A program made the translations under genes and the position numbers. Of a stretch of DNA of 44,091 nucleotides, positions 36,589 through 44,091 are shown one piece after another; the stretch's first letter is position 1, and every line of letters begins with the position of its first letter. This DNA is from Fibrobacter sp. (GTDB lineage: Bacteria > Fibrobacterota > Chitinivibrionia > Chitinivibrionales > Chitinispirillaceae), in NCBI GenBank assembly GCA_012728995.1, contig JAAYEB010000069.1, positions 1 to 44,091 on the forward strand. Direction: 5' to 3'. The notes under the pieces are model-generated. The model searched no databases, was not told the origin of the DNA, and saw only the letters and a list, made by a program, of their open reading frames with translations.

Positions 36589-37941
36589 TTATTCTTTTAA
36601 AGCAAGCATTTCCAGTTTAAGTTCAGGATAGTTGTTTGGAAAATAAAATGCAATACTTCCGCTGCTTTGAATCCCGTTCCAGAACTGATTCTGCTGATCC
36701 AGAGAAAAATAGATGAATCCGGGTTTGGTCGAAAGGGTTTCAGGAGGACGCGATACATGCATGAGAGGTAATCCTGGCATTGCAGAAGAAATCAAAAGCT
36801 CAATTCTGTCACGCGAACACATTTTAATTCTTTGAAGAACCCCGACAATAAGTTCTTTTTCGGGGACACGCGCAGAAACACCTATATAAAATTTTGCACT
36901 TGATAACAATCTCTCATCCGGAACTTTACATACAAATGTAGCGGAATTAACCTGATCAATGGGAACGTTAACACATCCGGCTGAAATATCAGCCTCCAGT
37001 ACCGTACGGATGATATGTTCAAGCCTGATTAGCGTTGCTGTAAGGTTCTGATGCTCGTACATGGGGAAATCTTTAAGAAAAACCTGTGCAGAAAAAGAAC
37101 TCAGAGCACCTGCAAGCATGGAAAGATCGGTATACAATTGGAATGGGTGAGAAATACCGGAATTGTACTGATAATTTAGAAGCGGAGTATAAGTATTAAG
37201 AGTCTGAAGAAGTCGGAATGCAGTTTCTTCCGAACTTGAAAATTCTGCGAAACCGCCCTCTATCTGCCGCCTTCCCTGAGAAAGTGAACTGCATTTTGCC
37301 ATGAGCAGTTCAAGAAGACTCCTTATCCTTCCCGTCAGGTAACGTGATGCGTTTATCTGCAATACAGGAGGTATGTACTCTTCATCCAGCTCTATAAGCC
37401 CGCTTGAGGTCCGTTTAAGTCGGGCAATCTGAACAGATGAATAACTGTCCAGCGATTCATCTTCAAAAAGAATCTGAAAATTAAATTCACCCAGTTCAAT
37501 ATCTTTATTCTGTGTACCAAAAACCTCATCTGTTATCTTGGCTGTCTTACTGTTATACCTGCAAACCGAATATTGATCTGCTCCTATACCACCGTAATTT
37601 CCCTTGCCTTCCACCATCAGCGGCAAAGCAAGATAAACATTGAGTTTCTGCTGGTCATGACTGAAATGATCTGTAAAAGATCGGGATTTCGGTGCAGAAT
37701 TATCCACCGGAATAGAAAATACTGTACCATCGTATAAAACACCGGAACAGTTTTTCAAAGTAAACAGCTCATTTGCCAGGGCATCTTTGTCTATTTCAAG
37801 CTGTGTGATACCATAATAAAATGGCTGACATGCAGCAATTCTGGTGTTAATAGTGTTAAATAAATACTTCTCAGTCTGCTGGAAATGCTGCGGCTGAAGA
37901 AACATTCCCTCTTTCCATATAATTTTACTATAATTGGACAA
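36589..37941 (-). CDS. tssK: Type VI secretion baseplate-membrane connector TssK
   Basis: TssK is the trimeric cytoplasmic adaptor joining the T6SS baseplate to TssL-TssM; 450 residues, standard length. The hallmark N terminus IIWKEGMFLQPQHFQQ is present, followed by the shell domain, a helical middle (RIRSLLELLMAKCSSLSQ) and a C-terminal domain with the LPGLPL-type PGLPLMHVSRPP segment. The start is a TTG at 37941 with GGAGGG just upstream. It is the first gene of the minus-strand tssKLM operon. Upstream, across 524 bp, a kinase/PEGA group runs the other way. Direct repeats lie 41-70 bp before the start. Confidence 0.94.
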   Translation of the reverse strand: MSNYSKIIWKEGMFLQPQHFQQTEKYLFNTINTRIAACQPFYYGITQLEIDKDALANELFTLKNCSGVLYDGTVFSIPVDNSAPKSRSFTDHFSHDQQKLNVYLALPLMVEGKGNYGGIGADQYSVCRYNSKTAKITDEVFGTQNKDIELGEFNFQILFEDESLDSYSSVQIARLKRTSSGLIELDEEYIPPVLQINASRYLTGRIRSLLELLMAKCSSLSQGRRQIEGGFAEFSSSEETAFRLLQTLNTYTPLLNYQYNSGISHPFQLYTDLSMLAGALSSFSAQVFLKDFPMYEHQNLTATLIRLEHIIRTVLEADISAGCVNVPIDQVNSATFVCKVPDERLLSSAKFYIGVSARVPEKELIVGVLQRIKMCSRDRIELLISSAMPGLPLMHVSRPPETLSTKPGFIYFSLDQQNQFWNGIQSSGSIAFYFPNNYPELKLEMLALKE

Positions 37942-38465
37942 GATACCCTCCGGCTAAAAGAATGTAATTTACAACAAATCTAAAATTTTCTGCAGAGAAA
38001 ATTTTCCGCAGATTAAAAAAATAATATATATTATTTCGCTGTTAATTTAAATTATCTGATATCTGAATGAAGACAATCTTTGTGAAAGATAAACTTTTAC
38101 AGAAATATCAAATCGACTTTTAGGTGATTTGTTTTGTAAAATAAATCGTTCAGATCTGATAAAACCGAAGTGCAGAGAAACGGCCTTTCCCCTGCGGCTT
38201 CTCACGCAAGAGAAGATAATCTGGTTTTGTCATTTATGATTGTTGTCCGGATATTTAAAAACTGTCGAAATAATTTCCAGTGAGTACATCATTGCTGAAT
38301 ATATCGGGAACTGATGTGACACTTTCAATCTGGGAAGCTTAAACCGGTAATGCAGATACCAGTAAAATACACTCGTAATGGAATTGTCACTATTCAGATA
38401 TTAAATTAATTGAATAAACCCGATATTGGGAACACAATTACTTTTCTCTGCAAGGAGTTGCAATA
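37942..38465. promoter_or_regulatory. Divergent control region between tssKLM and the PEGA-kinase group
   Basis: These 524 bp hold no gene. Next to tssK are two 14-mers in direct repeat, AAAATTTTCTGCAG (37982-37995) and AAAATTTTCCGCAG (37998-38011), spaced 16 bp and differing at one base. Beside them is an 18-bp perfect palindrome AAATAATATATATTATTT (38019-38036) that could overlap a promoter -10. At the other end, TGCAA-GGAG-TTGCA (38449-38462) folds with the Shine-Dalgarno of the PEGA gene in its loop. The sites are seen; their function is inferred. Confidence 0.5.
38449..38462 (+). promoter_or_regulatory. Ribosome-binding-site hairpin of the PEGA gene
   Basis: TGCAA and TTGCA pair over five bases with GGAG of the Shine-Dalgarno as the loop, three bases before the ATG at 38466. 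Such a fold presents GGA in a small loop, the geometry recognised by CsrA-type proteins, and could also simply tune initiation. Confidence 0.35.
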
Positions 38466-39206
38466 ATGAAAACCGGAACTGTTTTTCCACTCATTATGCG
38501 ATTTATACTGATTTTCGGTATATTCAAAATAGCGTTCGCTGACGGATCCTTAACAGTACATACAGTTCCCGAGGGAATTGAAGTATGGCTGGACAATATG
38601 TTCATTGGAAATTCTCCTATAAACAACAAAAAACTCAAACCCGGCCAATATACACTAAAACTTGTTGATCCAGTTCAACGTTCAAGTACAGAGGAGGATG
38701 TTTTCATTCAGGACAATGAAACAACAGTTATTGAAAAAACCATAAAATCAAATTTTGGAACTCTAAAAATCACCTCGGATCCTGAAGGTGCTGAGGTTTA
38801 TGTTTCTACTGAACTTGGAAAGACCCCGCTCTCAAACGAATTTATGAACCCTGGCAAATACAGGCTGGAAATCCGCCATCCCAACACAAAATACCATCCT
38901 ATATCTGAAGATCTTGTTATACCCAAGGGTGAAATGGTATCCATTGCAAAAGAACTTGAAAAAGAAAAAACTTTTGGAAAAAAAGACATGTTCAGGCTGA
39001 TTTTAGGAGCCGGAACTGCAGTTGGTTTCATTTTTGGTGCTATTGAATATGGACTTTATAAACAGTATAATGAACAGGCCGGGTTTCCCGTTGCTGATTC
39101 GGACAAATTACGTAAAGATGCAGATAAATCGAAATTTTTAAGTATATTAGGAATTATCGGCGGTTCACTATGCCTGACAGGACTTGAAATCGTAGCATTC
39201 TTTTAA
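38466..39206 (+). CDS. Exported PEGA-domain protein with C-terminal membrane hairpin
   Basis: This is a 246-residue envelope protein. A signal peptide or N-terminal anchor (~1-25) is followed by two tandem PEGA domains at ~27-95 and ~96-165. Both have the V-x-x-x-P-E-G-A/I-x-V pattern (TVPEGIEVWLDNMFIG and TSDPEGAEVYVSTELG) and the PGxYxLxL turn (PGQYTLKL, PGKYRLEI). The C terminus has two hydrophobic helices (~176-198 and ~222-245) joined by a polar ~25-residue loop. PEGA domains usually bind peptides or surface structures outside the membrane. AAGGAG precedes the ATG at 38466. It is 24 bp before the kinase gene, so they are probably cotranscribed and may form a sensor pair. Confidence 0.8.
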   Translation: MKTGTVFPLIMRFILIFGIFKIAFADGSLTVHTVPEGIEVWLDNMFIGNSPINNKKLKPGQYTLKLVDPVQRSSTEEDVFIQDNETTVIEKTIKSNFGTLKITSDPEGAEVYVSTELGKTPLSNEFMNPGKYRLEIRHPNTKYHPISEDLVIPKGEMVSIAKELEKEKTFGKKDMFRLILGAGTAVGFIFGAIEYGLYKQYNEQAGFPVADSDKLRKDADKSKFLSILGIIGGSLCLTGLEIVAFF

Positions 39207-39230
39207 TAAAACCCAATAAGTGAAAGCAAT

Positions 39231-41285
39231 ATGACCAGACAATCGGATCAGGATTTTTCTGAAAACAGGAAAAAAATTGAAAAAACTTTTGTTGAAGGAG
39301 ATATGCACAATTCTCTGTTTGGCAGTTTACAGCCTGGTAAAAAACTGGATGCAACATCTCTGGGCTCAACCAATCCGTATGCACAACAAACAAATACTGG
39401 ACTCGGCAATACATCAATAAGGAATGGTACAGATATTCTCCCAAACGGAAAAGATCCCATTCCCCTTGGCTCCGGAACAGTTGTCGGATTACTCGGCTGC
39501 GGTGGAATGGCAAAAGTATACAAAATCTGGAACGAAAAACTTGAGGTTTTCAGAGCTGTAAAAATCCTGCTTCCAAACCAGCAGTCAGACTTAAAAAGCA
39601 GATTTGAAACTGAAGTCAAAATAACTGCAAAACTTCATCACCCAAATATCGTGGAAATCTATAATGTTGGTGAATGGAATGGCTTGCCATATCTTGAAAT
39701 GGAGTTTATTGACGGTGAATCGCTGGAAACATTTATCTCAAAACATGGAAAACTGCCCGATTCAGTTTCCAACTCCATTGCAATTTTTATCGCACGTGCT
39801 CTGGCTTACTCACACTGTCAGGAATTTCTGATTTATGGCAAAACCTACCATGGTGTCATTCACCGTGATCTTAAGCCTGCGAACATTATGATCTCTAAAA
39901 ACGGTGATGTCCGGTTGATGGATTTCGGGATTGCCCGCCCCACAGAAACGAGTCTGCATACTGTTGAAGGAAATATTGTAGGAACAATGCAGTATCTGTC
40001 TCCGGAACAGATGGACGGAGTGGATATAGACTGCCGTACAGATATTTATTCCTTTGGCGCGATTCTTTACGAAATGCTTACCGGTACAAAAACATTTCCT
40101 CAGGATACAATTACAAACCTGATGAAAAAGAAAATAATGAACGATTACCGCAGGTTTACAGATTTTGATTTCCACATCTCTCCGATGCTGTCAAAAACAT
40201 CTCAAAAATGTCTTCAGCTTAACAGAGAAGATCGTTATCCGAATATGGAAACCCTGCTTAGAGAACTTGAATCGATTCACAGATCAATTTCCAATGAACC
40301 ACCGGCAAAAGTTATCAAGCTGTTTCAGGCTAATCCTGAAAGTTTTGGGAGCTTCAGAAGAAAAAATAGCATTGCGAAATTCTCGGGAAAAATTCTGGTT
40401 CCAATATCTGCTGTTGCAATTATTGCAGCTTTAATTACATTTTTCTTACTGACAGGACCTGATATCAAACTGGGAAATGAAAAAACTGTCGCTTCAGTTA
40501 CACCTGAACAACCTTCTATGGAGCAAAGTACTGATACCAGGTCTCCAGTCACAGAATCTCCACAAACAACAGACAGCCTGAAACCGCTTTCATCATCTGA
40601 AAACAAACCGGTTTCAAATAATGCAGAATCTGTAAAAAAGCCTGAAGCAAAACCTGCCGGTACAGTCAAACCTAAACCTAAACCCCAAAAAGTACCTTCT
40701 GTAACAAAAAAGCCTTTGCAAGAAACGATTAGACAGGAATCCCCAAAACCGGAACTTTCTGCTGTTGAAAAACTCAAGTTAAAATATGAAAGCAGTGATC
40801 TTCTTGAAACAGGAAAAAAAGCAGCAATAGCCGGCGCTTACAGCGATGTGATTACAGCTCTGGAAAAAGTGGATGAAAACGGGCCTGAAGGTCAGTTACG
40901 AACCCTTCTTCTTTTTGAAGCATATCTTAAAACAAACAGAAATAAAGATGCTTTATATATTGCAAACAGCAAAAACTACAATGATGCACAGTATGATTTT
41001 TTATGTGCAAAAATGTACGAGAGTATGGGAAAAACAGGACAAGCCCTCCAACTTTTTCAAAGCGCATTAACCAAACCCAGTGTTGTCCGGAGCAGAAACG
41101 AAATTCGCAACGATGCTCTGTATTATACTGCAATAATATGGTCAAAAAATCATGTACAAAACCCTTCTCCTGAATCTAGAATTCAAGCCCTAAATGCCTG
41201 GAATATTGTAAAAAGAGCATACAGTAATAAACCGGATCACCCAAGATTTAAAAAAGCCAACAGTGAACTGGCGTCTATACAATAA
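39231..41285 (+). CDS. Transmembrane Ser/Thr protein kinase with periplasmic TPR-like tail
   Basis: This 684-residue protein has a disordered N terminus of ~80 residues and a Hanks-type kinase domain at ~83-340. It shows a glycine loop LGCGGMAKVYK (88-98), the catalytic Lys111 in AVKIL, HRDLKPANI (211-219), the DFG at 231-233, and the SPEQ activation-loop end (~257). All catalytic residues are present, so it should be active. A single membrane helix (~388-408) leads to a Ser/Thr/Pro/Lys-rich periplasmic stretch and then an alpha-helical, TPR-like domain (~525-684). This architecture resembles PknB/PpkA-type receptors. Its place beside tssKLM suggests it may control T6SS assembly, as PpkA does through Fha in Pseudomonas; no fha or phosphatase is in the window. 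It is 24 bp after the PEGA gene. Confidence 0.88.
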   Translation: MTRQSDQDFSENRKKIEKTFVEGDMHNSLFGSLQPGKKLDATSLGSTNPYAQQTNTGLGNTSIRNGTDILPNGKDPIPLGSGTVVGLLGCGGMAKVYKIWNEKLEVFRAVKILLPNQQSDLKSRFETEVKITAKLHHPNIVEIYNVGEWNGLPYLEMEFIDGESLETFISKHGKLPDSVSNSIAIFIARALAYSHCQEFLIYGKTYHGVIHRDLKPANIMISKNGDVRLMDFGIARPTETSLHTVEGNIVGTMQYLSPEQMDGVDIDCRTDIYSFGAILYEMLTGTKTFPQDTITNLMKKKIMNDYRRFTDFDFHISPMLSKTSQKCLQLNREDRYPNMETLLRELESIHRSISNEPPAKVIKLFQANPESFGSFRRKNSIAKFSGKILVPISAVAIIAALITFFLLTGPDIKLGNEKTVASVTPEQPSMEQSTDTRSPVTESPQTTDSLKPLSSSENKPVSNNAESVKKPEAKPAGTVKPKPKPQKVPSVTKKPLQETIRQESPKPELSAVEKLKLKYESSDLLETGKKAAIAGAYSDVITALEKVDENGPEGQLRTLLLFEAYLKTNRNKDALYIANSKNYNDAQYDFLCAKMYESMGKTGQALQLFQSALTKPSVVRSRNEIRNDALYYTAIIWSKNHVQNPSPESRIQALNAWNIVKRAYSNKPDHPRFKKANSELASIQ

Positions 41286-41375
41286 TCAGTTTATTTAAAG
41301 AATTGTTGAGTTTTGTTGTTTTTTCAACTATTTTATTTAACCATATTGCTTATTTTACCCAGGTAAGGAACTCAT

Positions 41376-42227
41376 ATGAACAAAACAATTTTCTTTTTGA
41401 TTCTTCTGGTGTTTTCAGTTTCCTATTCAGAAACCCATGTAACAGGTGATATAACATCCATGGTACTTGAATCTGATGGTAATCCATACATTGTAGAACA
41501 GGATCTACTTGTACCTGACGGGAAAAAAGCTGTTATTAAAGAGGGTTGTATCTTTTTATTTAAACCCTTTACCGGACTTCATGTACAGGGTCACCTTGAA
41601 GTTGAAGGATCTCAAGATAACCCGGTAATCTTTACAACTATCAATGATGGTGAATTTAATTCCCAAAGCGAACAACTTCCTAACCCGTTTGACTGGAATG
41701 GTATACTTGTATCACGTGAATCAGGAAAAGTTACATTCAGTAATTTCAGTCTCCGATTTTCCGTTTACGGCATAAAATCCCAGAATACCAATATCAGAAT
41801 TGAAAATGGACTTTTCAAACAAAATGGACAGTTTCATTTTACAATTAATGATAAGATCCAGTATGTCCAGGATAACATACCTTTTTCTTACTCAATTTCA
41901 GACAGTGATGAATCTGCTTCTGTAAAAAAACCAAAAACCGGAATGAAAAATAAAGACAAGAAGGATAATGTCAAATTAAAAAAAATCTTACGAATCTCTT
42001 CACTCTGCGTTGGCGGAGCTGGTCTGATAACAACTGCCATTTTTGGGCCACAATTACCTAAAGCTTATTCAGACTGGGACGACGCAGCAAAAGCAGAACC
42101 CGACAATGCGATGCGCGAATATCATGACAAGAAAAAAGCGTATCATTCAAAATTAACAGGTACAATAATTGGAGCATCGGTTTTCGTTCTGGGTGCAACA
42201 GGATTCGGAATCTCGTTCGCTTTCTGA
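41376..42227 (+). CDS. Exported beta-helix-like protein with C-terminal membrane hairpin
   Basis: This 283-residue protein has a clear signal peptide (~1-18, cleaved near SYS). The next ~130 residues alternate short strands and turns with Gly/Asn corners (LVPDGKKAVIKEGCIFLF, HLEVEGSQDNPVIFTT, ILVSRESGKVTFSNFSL), as in a right-handed beta-helix. A basic linker (~195-210) follows, then two hydrophobic helices (~210-230 and ~262-283) separated by a polar loop, ending the protein in aromatic residues. This tail plan is the same as in the PEGA protein upstream. It is 90 bp after the kinase gene. I suggest an envelope partner of the kinase module; the fold call is by pattern only. Confidence 0.65.
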   Translation: MNKTIFFLILLVFSVSYSETHVTGDITSMVLESDGNPYIVEQDLLVPDGKKAVIKEGCIFLFKPFTGLHVQGHLEVEGSQDNPVIFTTINDGEFNSQSEQLPNPFDWNGILVSRESGKVTFSNFSLRFSVYGIKSQNTNIRIENGLFKQNGQFHFTINDKIQYVQDNIPFSYSISDSDESASVKKPKTGMKNKDKKDNVKLKKILRISSLCVGGAGLITTAIFGPQLPKAYSDWDDAAKAEPDNAMREYHDKKKAYHSKLTGTIIGASVFVLGATGFGISFAF

Positions 42228-42396
42228 TTAATACCTGAATTCGAATTATTCCTTTACACCTGTCTTTTTCGTGTACATGAGCATAACGAGACTTTTTACC
42301 CATCTGGCCTTATCACCAGATTTCTTTCATAAGCATAAAATCCGTTGTACAAGTTCTCAGCAATCTTGCAGGCACAAACACCCATTCAGGTATTAA
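42228..42396. repeat. 13-bp perfect inverted repeat bounding the convergent intergenic region
   Basis: TTAATACCTGAAT (42228-42240) and ATTCAGGTATTAA (42384-42396) are exact reverse complements. The left arm begins on the base after the beta-helix stop codon and the right arm contains the stop codon of the DUF1854 gene. The 143 bases between them carry a small hairpin and no gene. Confidence 0.6.
42302..42328 (+). terminator. Possible terminator after the beta-helix gene
   Basis: ATCTGG (42302-42307) pairs with CCAGAT (42316-42321), followed by TTTCTTT. The stem is short, but it lies between convergent genes, 75 bases after the stop. A much larger 13-bp inverted repeat (42228-42240 with 42384-42396) encloses it. 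Confidence 0.5.
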
Positions 42397-42857
42397 AGAA
42401 TACGATCAAGTTCTATTCTCGATTTTTTATCGAGTTGTGATATATCTGCAATTGCATAGATATTGCCCATAACATCTCTTATCATTAATCCATCTCCACT
42501 CTTTCTGATTGCAGTGTATGGATTTTTCAGCACGAATTTAAAATCTCCCCTGTCTGTCTCAACTTCAAAATACCGGTTTCCCAAATAGATCCGGGTATTG
42601 ATTATTCTCTTTATTTCAGGAATGATATAGTTTTTTTTAAGTTCATCCTGTGCAATTTTTTGTGATAGTTGATCCAGCCTGTTCATACTGTCTATAACAA
42701 TCGACCTGTTGTTTTCGGTAAGCAAAGATATCTCTTTTCCGATTCCGGTTGCAGGACGAAGCCATACTATATCAACCGGAAACTGTTCACCTTTTGTGTC
42801 AGTTGCCAGAACCTGATCCCCTTTTCTTGTCAATTTTACTTCTGCCAAAGTTTTCAT
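42393..42857 (-). CDS. DUF1854 family protein, ABC transporter partner
   Basis: This is a 154-residue soluble protein of the DUF1854 type. It is recognised by the VWLRPATG segment, the IPEIKRIINTRIYLGNRYFEVETDRG core and IRDVMGNIYAIADISQLD. Genes of this family regularly sit beside an ABC exporter of the kind found here and, in some proteobacteria, near cyanophycin genes. The biochemical role is not known to me. I take the ATG at 42857, which overlaps the ABC stop in ATGA and sits right behind GGGGAGG. A GTG at 42866 would add three residues. The overlap implies translational coupling with the ABC gene upstream. Confidence 0.8.
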   Translation of the reverse strand: MKTLAEVKLTRKGDQVLATDTKGEQFPVDIVWLRPATGIGKEISLLTENNRSIVIDSMNRLDQLSQKIAQDELKKNYIIPEIKRIINTRIYLGNRYFEVETDRGDFKFVLKNPYTAIRKSGDGLMIRDVMGNIYAIADISQLDKKSRIELDRIL

Positions 42858-44091
42858 CCTCCCCACATTACAGACTGTAATTCATTTATTTTCGTATGTG
42901 ATTGCACCAAATCTGCATAAATCCCGTTATTTCTCACCAGTTCATCATGATTACCGATTTCCGCGATTTTGCCTTCATTAATTACAATGAGTCTGTCTGC
43001 GTTTCTCAATGTAGATAACCGATGAGCGATTGCAATTGTTGTACGCCCTTCAATCAGCCTGGCAATAGCTTCCTGTATCTGTTTTTCAGTTGTTGCATCA
43101 ACTGACGACGTCGCTTCATCAAGAATAAGAATCGGTGGATTATGAAGTATTGCTCTTGCGATTGAAACTCTCTGTTTTTCTCCTCCCGACAGCCGTTCTC
43201 CGCTCTCACCAACAAGAGTATCATAGCCATCCGGTTTCCGAATAATAAACTCATGAGCATGAGCAGCCCTTGCCGCTTCAACAACATCTTTAAATGAGAC
43301 ATGATTCATTCCATATGCGATGTTTTCGGCGATTGTAGCATTAAACAGAAACGGTTCCTGCATTACAATACCCATGTTGGCTCGTAATTGTGATAATTCA
43401 ATTTTCTCGATCGGTAACCCGTCTACATTTATCTGACCGGAATCCGGTTCATAAAACCGGCTCAAAAGGTTAATGATTGTACTCTTCCCCGCACCGGAAC
43501 GTCCCACCAACCCGATGGTTTCTCCTGGAGCAATAGAGAAGTTCAGACCTTTTATTACCTCTTTTCCTCTTTCATAACTGAAGCGCACATCATGAAACTC
43601 GATAGCTCCCTTTATGGATGGTAGAGTAACTGTGTCGACACTATCATGAGCTTCCGGAGCTGTATCAATCACTTCAAAAATTCTCTCGGCCCCGGAAAAT
43701 GCATGTGTCATCCAGTTGAAAACTACCGAAAACCACTGCAAAGGACCGTAAAACAACCATATATATCCCTCAAATGCAATAAGGTCACCCAATGTCATCG
43801 ACGGATTGGTTCCTGTAATTTTTCCTGCCGAGTAAAACCATACCAGTGCAATGCCGCCAGACATTACAAAATATAATATTTCATTGAAACTCCCCGATAT
43901 GCGCTGGGTTTCAATTCTTGTTCTTGCCAGTTTCTCGTTTACCGAATCAAATGCTTTAATACGATGTTTCTCTTTTGAACAAGCCTTTATAACCTTTAGC
44001 CCCTGAAGAGATTCACTTAAAACAGAATGAATATGCCCTACAATAGTTCCTTCACGAAGAAAAAGCGGATTCAGTTTTTTCCAGAACCAGC
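42854..44091 (-). CDS. ABC exporter with fused membrane and ATPase domains, 5' end outside the window
   Basis: The C-terminal ~412 codons are present and the frame is open to the window edge. The membrane part visible includes the coupling segment (LSESLQGLKVIKACSKEK, then RTRIETQRISGSFNEILY) and the last helices. The ATPase domain is complete. Walker A is GLVGRSGAGKST, the Q-loop MQEPFLF, the signature LSGGEKQR, Walker B ILILDEATSSVD and the switch AIAHRLST. This is an MsbA/MDR-type half exporter that works as a dimer. It is coupled to the DUF1854 gene downstream by a 4-base overlap. Its cargo cannot be read from what is visible. It belongs to a minus-strand operon that continues past the right edge. 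Confidence 0.93.
   Translation of the reverse strand, partial: WFWKKLNPLFLREGTIVGHIHSVLSESLQGLKVIKACSKEKHRIKAFDSVNEKLARTRIETQRISGSFNEILYFVMSGGIALVWFYSAGKITGTNPSMTLGDLIAFEGYIWLFYGPLQWFSVVFNWMTHAFSGAERIFEVIDTAPEAHDSVDTVTLPSIKGAIEFHDVRFSYERGKEVIKGLNFSIAPGETIGLVGRSGAGKSTIINLLSRFYEPDSGQINVDGLPIEKIELSQLRANMGIVMQEPFLFNATIAENIAYGMNHVSFKDVVEAARAAHAHEFIIRKPDGYDTLVGESGERLSGGEKQRVSIARAILHNPPILILDEATSSVDATTEKQIQEAIARLIEGRTTIAIAHRLSTLRNADRLIVINEGKIAEIGNHDELVRNNGIYADLVQSHTKINELQSVMWGG

Overview
This window is about 44 kb of AT-rich chromosome (base composition judged by eye, not computed) from a diderm bacterium. Lipobox lipoproteins, an Omp85-like fragment, a TolC-type tripartite pump and type VI secretion membrane-complex genes all imply an outer membrane. 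A FlgM-like anti-sigma factor behind a sigma-28-type promoter suggests a flagellated cell. A secreted beta-propeller protein ending like a type IX (Por) sorting domain points to the FCB assemblage. A Fibrobacterota/Chitinispirillia-like lineage is my tentative guess. No rRNA, phage, transposase or CRISPR array is visible.

Left part (1-12016, all plus strand): the end of an outer-membrane barrel gene, a truncated sensor histidine-kinase-like protein, a TPR lipoprotein, then proB, proA, hisI and alr (proline, histidine and D-alanine synthesis). After these come an RseC-like redox membrane protein, a TPR membrane protein, queH (queuosine), tRNA-Pro, uvrB and a HEAT-repeat gene translationally coupled to uvrB.

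Middle (12017-21719): a gene-poor stretch with one copy of a ~145-bp dispersed repeat, then flgM with a sigma-28-like promoter and two CsrA/RsmE-like hairpins in its leader. It continues with tRNA-Leu, the Ycf48-like secreted protein, a CgeB-like glycosyltransferase, a long nucleoside diphosphate kinase, a thioredoxin-like lipoprotein, a small exported protein and an NHS-type MFS transporter. The second, inverted copy of the repeat follows. A cloverleaf-shaped fold lies upstream of ndk.

Right part (21720-44091): a minus-strand tolC-adaptor-RND operon whose RND pump lacks the usual TM4 aspartates. Divergent from it is a fused OtsA-OtsB trehalose enzyme, followed by a eukaryotic-type UDP-glucose pyrophosphorylase that could supply its substrate. 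Next is a minus-strand tssK-tssL-tssM operon with no visible tssJ or other T6SS genes. Facing away from it across a 524-bp intergenic region is a plus-strand group: PEGA protein, transmembrane Ser/Thr kinase and an exported beta-helix-like protein. The first and last end in similar two-helix membrane hairpins. The window closes with a DUF1854 protein coupled to an ABC exporter that runs off the edge.

Most interesting points: (1) the flgM leader with a sigma-28-like promoter and tandem CsrA-type hairpins; (2) the RND pump without its proton-relay residues; (3) the stand-alone T6SS membrane-complex operon next to a kinase/PEGA/beta-helix module; (4) the inverted pair of structured dispersed repeats; (5) the cloverleaf fold upstream of ndk. 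Start sites were chosen by reading Shine-Dalgarno spacing and family length; no database search was possible.
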